Origin: Cyclostephanos tholiformis
Lineage: Eukaryota; Bacillariophyta; Thalassiosirophyceae; Thalassiosirales; Thalassiosiraceae
Length of the DNA: 11,611 nt
Direction of reading: 5' to 3'
Assembly (NCBI GenBank): GCA_036939975.1
Contig: JALLPB010001031.1
Coordinates: 1-11,611 of the forward strand
The translations under genes were made by a program, and so were the position numbers. The first letter of the stretch is position 1; every line of letters starts with the position of its first letter. Shown here one piece after another: positions 7,530 to 11,611 of this stretch. Below the pieces are notes generated by a model that was given only the letters and a program-made list of their open reading frames with translations, had not been told where the DNA came from and did no database searches.

Positions 7530-8734
7530 ATGCTAGTCACATGGTGAGGGACAATTTTGAGGGATTCATGAAGCATGAGATTAACAAGGCGATGATTGGA
7601 AACCCTACAGATTGAGAATTCAAGGGGATGATACATGAACAGCTTATATCGAATTGCCCTGTCACTGTGCACGACATCGATAATGCTTACCGCATCTTTG
7701 GTCCCAACCTTGGCAATATGGGGGGAAATGACCAGGATTAAGCCAGAGCATGTACAAATAATCGAATACATGGAAATTCCAAAGGACTTCATAGGAATGC
7801 ACAAGTATGTGATGCTGATGGCAGACGTGATGTTCGTCAATGGGCTACCATTTTTGATAATTTCATCACGAGGAATAAGCTTAGTTAGAATATCTACCAT
7901 CTAGAACTGTGAATAGACCAGTGCATGTCTCGACCAGAGTTGTACAGATCTATGCTAAGGCTGGGTTTGTGATACAGACATGCTTGATGGATATGGAATT
8001 CAAGAAGTTGAGAGATACATTGCCAAGCATCACTATTAACACTACGGCAGCATGAGAGCATGTAGGGGAGATAGAGAGAAAGATGCAAGGCATAAAAGAG
8101 AGGGCAAGATGCACAATAACTGTGACGCCATACCAGACATTGCCTAGATTAATGGTGATAGAACTGATGCATTTCTGTCAGGAATTTCTGAAAAATGGAG
8201 CCCAAGAGAGATTGTTGCCAGGAACAAGCTTGATGCAAAGCGTCACTGTAAAGTTCCGTTTGGGGCGTATTGTGATGTACATGAGGATGATGAAATAATG
8301 AATACCATAACACTGAGGACTATCCCAAGCATATGTCTGGGGCCAACTGGAAACTTTCAGGGAAGTTACAAATTTCTATCTATCAATACCAACAAGAAAA
8401 TCATTTGAAGGAACTTTACATCATTATAAAAGAGGTAAATAAAATTGCCATGTCCAAAAGCAGGCAGAACGGGCTGACCTTTAAGAATAGAAAAGGCAAA
8501 GAATATATATTTGATAATAAAGATGAATATGATGCACAAGACATTGCCCCTGTTGAGATGGCACCCTTTCCGTATGTCAATGAGGATGTACCCAGGATGC
8601 TTACAGAGAGAGATGAAATACTTGGGGTAGACAAAGTGGTGCAAGATGATAATAATTTAAGTGATGAAGAGTGGGCTATGTTTGCAGCTGCCAATTCAGG
8701 AATAGATTTCCTCCCTGATGAGATTAGGTATTAA
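7530..8734 (+). pseudogene. Integrase remnant of element A
   Basis: Fragments in three frames line up in order. First comes VRDNFEGFMKHEI and CPVTVHDIDNAYRIFGPNLG (frame 2, TGA at 7613). Next is KPEHVQIIEYMEIPKDF then LMADVMFVNGLPFLI (frame 0), then EYLPSRTVNRP and CLMDMEFKKLRDTLP (frame 1, TGA at 8053), followed by EHVGEIERKMQGIKERA. Candidate catalytic residues are D (GAC 7824-7826), D (GAT 7990-7992) and E in EHVGEIER (8056-8076), so the triad may be intact. Beyond it, frame 0 gives SPREIVARNKLDAKRHCKVP and LGPTGNFQGSYKFL (TGA at 8406). Frame 2 (about 8430-8734) then gives an acidic linker ending FLPDEIRY. About a dozen residues seem deleted near 8180. Reverse transcriptase would follow in a whole element but is absent. 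Confidence 0.75.
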
Positions 8735-8740
8735 TCAACA

Positions 8741-9009
8741 ATTCATGTGGCCTTTAGTGGTGGCAGGACTGACATTGATATACTTGAGGATGAGTTTCAT
8801 GGTCATGTTAGGGCACCCATTGAGAAACCCCTTTCGTACTGCCTTCAGCAGGGTGGAGATTTTTGGATTGCATAACAATTAGTGCACAATTTTTTTGCAT
8901 TGGCGCGTGTTTGTACAGAGTGTGTAAATGTGGTGACATTGATGGGTGTAGCAACGTTGGAGGGGTGTGGGGTATGATCCATACAGGGGCTGGGTTGTGG
9001 CAGAACTGA
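8741..9009 (-). pseudogene. Post-protease linker / pre-integrase remnant of element B
   Basis: In the protease frame, beyond the TAG, the sequence reads FTHSVQTRANAKKL. After a frameshift near 8868 it reads NPKISTLLKAVRKGFLNGCP then LILKYINVSPATTKGHM. I recognise this block from diatom copia-like polyproteins, between protease and integrase. The match stops after GHM at about 8744, a few bases before element A ends on the other strand. Confidence 0.75.
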
Positions 9010-9450
9010 CTACTCTGGGGCGGAACACACCGAGTTAGGGAGGAGAAGGGTCCATAAGTCTGTACTAGGGTCTTTGTGTCCTTGTAAAATCACACTTCCA
9101 TTATAGACCACATCACATTTACAGTCATCGAATATTACTGTGCACCCCTCCTTGCATAAAAGACATATGCCAATAAGGGATGCCACTGCAAGGGAGGGGA
9201 CAATGTGTCCCGTTAATGTTTGGGGAAGGCCTGGAATGTGAATGTCACACACGTGTGTGGACTTGATTCTTGAGCCATCGCGTTGATTGATATTGGGGGA
9301 TGCAATGCAATGCGTTGGTTGGCAACATCGGCGCCTTCCATTATAAAAATGGATGTGGCACCAGAGTCTGCAATGGCCCAATTGGGTGCAATCGTAACAG
9401 CATTGATGTGGTTCTTTGGCATGGTCAGTGTGACGTGGTGGCACAAACAA
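9010..9450 (-). pseudogene. Aspartic protease remnant of element B
   Basis: The active-site loop WAIADSGATSIFIMEGA contains an intact DSG (codons 9368-9360). A frameshift near 9282 moves the match into the other frame, which reads STHVCDIHIPGLPQTLTGHI, VASLIGICLLCKEGCTVIF, VVYNGSVILQGH and KDPSTDLWTL. This is the standard order for protease in this diatom copia-like lineage, where it would cut Gag-Pol into its mature parts. The frame ends at TAG 9012-9010. The same frame continues beyond the stop into the next conserved block, so the TAG looks like a mutated CAG. Confidence 0.85.
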
Positions 9451-9541
9451 TTTGACGCAATGATAGTGATGTCATCATCTCTTGGGGTAGGTGAACTAAT
9501 GTTAATTTGGGTGGGGTTTGGATGTGGTTGATATGCAGAAA

Positions 9542-10773
9542 CTAAACTGTTATGTTTATTTGCAACACTACCTGTATCTGCCCCACACCGTCAGGTGGGA
9601 TGTCCCAACTAGAGGACAGTTTTATGCATGCCTCATGTGCATGGATCGTACCCCACCGCAATGAATTGCTGTGCATTTTATGCAAGAACGACACCTGGTG
9701 GTTGGCCTTTTGAAATGGGCACATCGTAGAAGTGTGGCCATCTTTGACATCAAATCCACATGAGAAACACACATTCCAATTGTTATACCATTTATAAATG
9801 TTGGAATAAGCTAGGTTACCAGACCATTGCTGGTAGCCCCACTGAAAGGGGATCATCTGTGTGCCGCCATTGATGGGGGGTACCTGTGTGCCGCTGCCTG
9901 GAATAGGAACCACCGTGCCTGGCATTGCCAGCTGCCATGGCACATGTGGTCAGCAAATGGCATCTGTCCACGTCCTCCACGTCCTCCACGGCCCCGACCA
10001 CAGCCTCGGCCACCCCACCTGCCCCCATTGAATGCAGTTTGTTGAAATGCTGGCTGCACGGGGATTGCAAGTTGTTGAACGGGGGGACCTGGAACAGTGG
10101 CTGTTGGTGGCGTGTGTCGTGCGTGCGTGGCTGGGTGAAACTCATGGTGGCTATCTGTGACATGATGGCTGTTTAGTTAGCTGAGAGTTGGCTGATTGCC
10201 GCCGCAGTCTTGGGATTCATGGTGCTACCCGGGGCTGTTCCCAAGAAGCTGGTGGCCACGGTGGCTGCCGCGGCTGCCTGGGGAACTATCTGAGGAACGG
10301 TGATTGTATTGACCGTGTCGTCATCGGTGTCGTCGTCTTCGGTGTCAAACGCATCATAAGGTGTTGTTGGTATATCCATTATGTCCTGTGGTGCTGCAAA
10401 GTTCGATGGCTGTGAGGCACCAGCCGTACGCCTCTTGGAAGAATGCCTTGAGGGCCGGATTTGTTTTGGTGGCTGTGACTTCCCACATGTCAAAATCTTT
10501 GAGAGGGAATATGTTTGAAGTGGCAAGAATGCGAAATGCAACAGGATTGACAGGTACTGTGAACGCTGATCCTTCGAGTAAGAGATATGCAGCGGGGTCC
10601 ATCACAAGGCCCGGCCACCCATGTATAGCACTCTGTGAGCAAAAGAGCTGGGCAATCCCATCTATGATATGTTTTCAGAGGGTGCGAATATTGGGAAAGT
10701 TAGGGCATGGCTCGAGGGAGGGGGGATTTTTTAGGAAACCCACCGCTTCGTCATATGTAATTATGATGTTCAT
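9542..10773 (-). pseudogene. gag: gag remnant of element B
   Basis: The likely start is the ATG at 10773 (MNIIITYDEAVGFLKNPPS). The frame passes TGA 10677-10675 and reads SAIHGWPGLVMDPAAYLLLE, a block known from diatom copia-like gag. Just after VPVNP it jumps to FRILATSNIFPLKDFDMWE, a block that normally lies far downstream, so the middle of gag is deleted near 10540. After a frameshift near 10360 come an acidic run (DTEDDDTDDD), an Ala-rich stretch, SQLSAN, TAA 10175-10173 and TAIMSQIATMSF. A third frame carries the Arg/Gly stretch (about 10026-9967). A fourth segment (from about 9943) ends with NWNVCFSCGFDVKDGHTSTMC, a CX2CX7HX4C motif that may bind zinc. The role would be the virus-like-particle shell and RNA binding, but this copy cannot make the whole protein. 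Confidence 0.75.
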
Positions 10774-10796
10774 GTTGTGAATCGCGCACACAAGAG

Positions 10797-11611
10797 GGGG
10801 CGATTTATCACTTGCGGCCAATATTTGGCATTTTCACATTGGGGCCAACTGCATGCCAGGTAAAGCATGTTAGCACGTGCCCATTGTGCAACTGTTTTTA
10901 TATTTCTTTTGGCAATATCATTTTGGTGCTTTGTGCCAATGCCACTAAATGTATATTTAATATGATGACAATCACAATATTTTTTGAACTCATTGGTTGA
11001 GAATATTCCATTGTTGAAGTGGTATTCTTTGATGACAAACCCTTCATCTCAAGCCATATTTTCCAACCTGAGGGCACTTCTAATGTCTCCCTTGTAGAGT
11101 TCATATATTGCTTAAAATTATATATTTTACCACTGGCATGGTCCACAAAAAGACTGCCACAGGTGTAACCAACTTTCTCTTTGCCAAAACTGTTGGGAAC
11201 GTGTCCTTGTATGGGAAGAAAAGTGATCGATGGTTTGTTTTCAAGATTTTATGTTTGGTCCATGTATGCAATGGCGCATTTATCAGTGATTGTATTGTAG
11301 TTTTTGCACACAGGCATCCAGCACATTTCTTTTCTTTTTGGTCTTTATGACAGGACCTGTGTGTGGCATTGCTTTACTCTGTATGTTATTGCATGTTGGG
11401 AGAAAGTTCCTTTCATACATCAGCATTTGTACCCAAGACATTGATGCATGGGAAAGTCTTTGGTGCCACAACAGGAGTTCCTTTTTTGAAGATGAGAGAT
11501 TCATGTTGAATTGGGACATATTAGATTCGATCTTGTTGATTTTGTCAAAATTCACCATATTGACAAAATACGCCCATGAGCGTATGATACGACGAATACT
11601 CTCATATGGTT
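10797..11611 (-). mobile_element. Retroelement C: copia-like integrase fragment running off the window
   Basis: This minus-strand fragment begins beyond the window edge. It shows only GAG-pre-integrase and integrase core sequence, then ends at about 10801 where element B's gag leader starts. The piece carries no gag, protease, reverse transcriptase or LTR. The 11559-11611 edge contains a further open stretch that I could not assign. Confidence 0.75.
10801..11558 (-). pseudogene. Integrase remnant of element C, catalytic residues lost
   Basis: The open frame from 11558 contains ELLLWHQRLSHASMSWVQML, the GAG-pre-integrase motif with both zinc-ligand histidines. After a frameshift near 11320 the paired cysteines follow (KCAGCLCAKTTIQS), completing an HHCC site. 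The core begins GSLFVDHASGKIYNFKQY, with the first catalytic Asp at 11143-11141. A frameshift near 11085 and TGA 11051-11049 follow. The next blocks are EYHFNNGIFSTNEF and FSGIGTKHQNDIAKRNIKT, then VAQWARANMLYL and YWPQVINR. Intact relatives read DNG and HQNGVAERN at these places. The second Asp is therefore Asn (AAC, 11015-11013) and the Glu is Lys (AAA, 10910-10908). The protein would be catalytically dead even without the frameshifts. Confidence 0.85.

Larger units (their letters stand above)
5965..8734 (+). mobile_element. Retroelement A: truncated, decayed Ty1/copia-like element (gag-PR-INT)
   Basis: In order on the plus strand are gag with a CCHC zinc knuckle, a protease-like domain and an integrase with its downstream conserved block. 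These match a diatom copia-like lineage by pattern. The coding line changes frame near 6187, 6475, 7540, 7725, 7888, 8180 and 8410. It also contains stops at 6320, 7071, 7506, 7613, 8053 and 8406. Reverse transcriptase, RNase H and the 3' LTR are missing: the sequence stops at 8734 and opposite-strand element B begins within about ten bases. No LTR was found on the left. The element cannot move on its own. Confidence 0.85.
8741..10796 (-). mobile_element. Retroelement B: truncated, decayed copia-like element (gag-PR-linker)
   Basis: Reading the minus strand from 10773 downward gives gag with an RGG stretch and a Cys/His motif, an aspartic protease and the start of the post-protease linker. 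Similarity stops at about 8741, inside a block that in related diatom elements continues before the integrase. Its proteins differ from those of element A in protease motif and knuckle type, so A and B belong to different lineages. On the right it abuts integrase fragment C in the same orientation. No LTR, reverse transcriptase or RNase H is present. Confidence 0.8.

Noticed and set aside
8735..9000. Possible plus-strand gene or 3' LTR of element A
   Set aside because: The minus strand here reads NPKISTLLKAVRKGF and LILKYINVSPATTKGHM, so the stretch belongs to element B. No LTR ends were found.
9827..10176. Pro-rich plus-strand frames (PRPPRPRPQPRPP)
   Set aside because: These are the complement of the Arg/Gly-rich gag region of element B.
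1..11611. CRISPR, defence system, tRNA or rRNA
   Set aside because: No spaced repeat arrays, no cloverleaf or rRNA-like sequence and no prokaryotic gene layout. The accessory content is eukaryotic retroelement debris.

Overview
The window looks like nuclear DNA of a diatom. Three signs point there. One protein begins with a signal peptide followed by a phenylalanine-led transit motif typical of diatom plastid proteins. An HMG-box protein carries the long insertion I know from diatom-type HMG proteins. The right half is filled with decayed Ty1/copia-like retroelements whose protein signatures match diatom (CoDi-like) lineages. There is no bacterial organisation: no operons and no Shine-Dalgarno sites.

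Left half (1-5200), host genes. A plus-strand gene (484-1635) encodes a probable plastid protein that may be a degenerate HAD-fold protein. It converges on a minus-strand HMG-box gene (2469-3428), with an 833-base spacer holding a perfect 12-bp hairpin. After a simple-sequence-rich spacer with a perfect (GAC)4(GTC)4 palindrome comes a minus-strand gene (4517-5195) for the mitochondrial assembly factor SDHAF2/Sdh5. Its N-terminal leader and conserved core lie in different frames, so it needs either a short intron or a sequence correction.

Right half (about 5700-11611), a retroelement graveyard with three truncated fragments. (A) Plus strand, 5965-8734: gag with a CCHC knuckle, a protease-like domain and an integrase, cut off before reverse transcriptase. 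(B) Minus strand, about 10796-8741: gag with an RGG stretch, a DSG aspartic protease and the start of the post-protease linker, also cut off. (C) Minus strand, 11611 to about 10801: GAG-pre-integrase plus integrase core, ending abruptly against the gag of B. A and B meet tail to tail near 8735-8743. All three carry frameshifts and stops. Where a parent codon can be guessed, the stops look like C-to-T changes, and two integrase catalytic residues of C are lost by G-to-A changes.

I see no RNA genes, CRISPR, LTRs, reverse transcriptase or defence system. The host genes share no pathway (plastid protein, chromatin/DNA-binding protein, mitochondrial respiratory assembly), and the retroelement fragments are inert. 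Family matches come from recognising sequence patterns, not from database searches.
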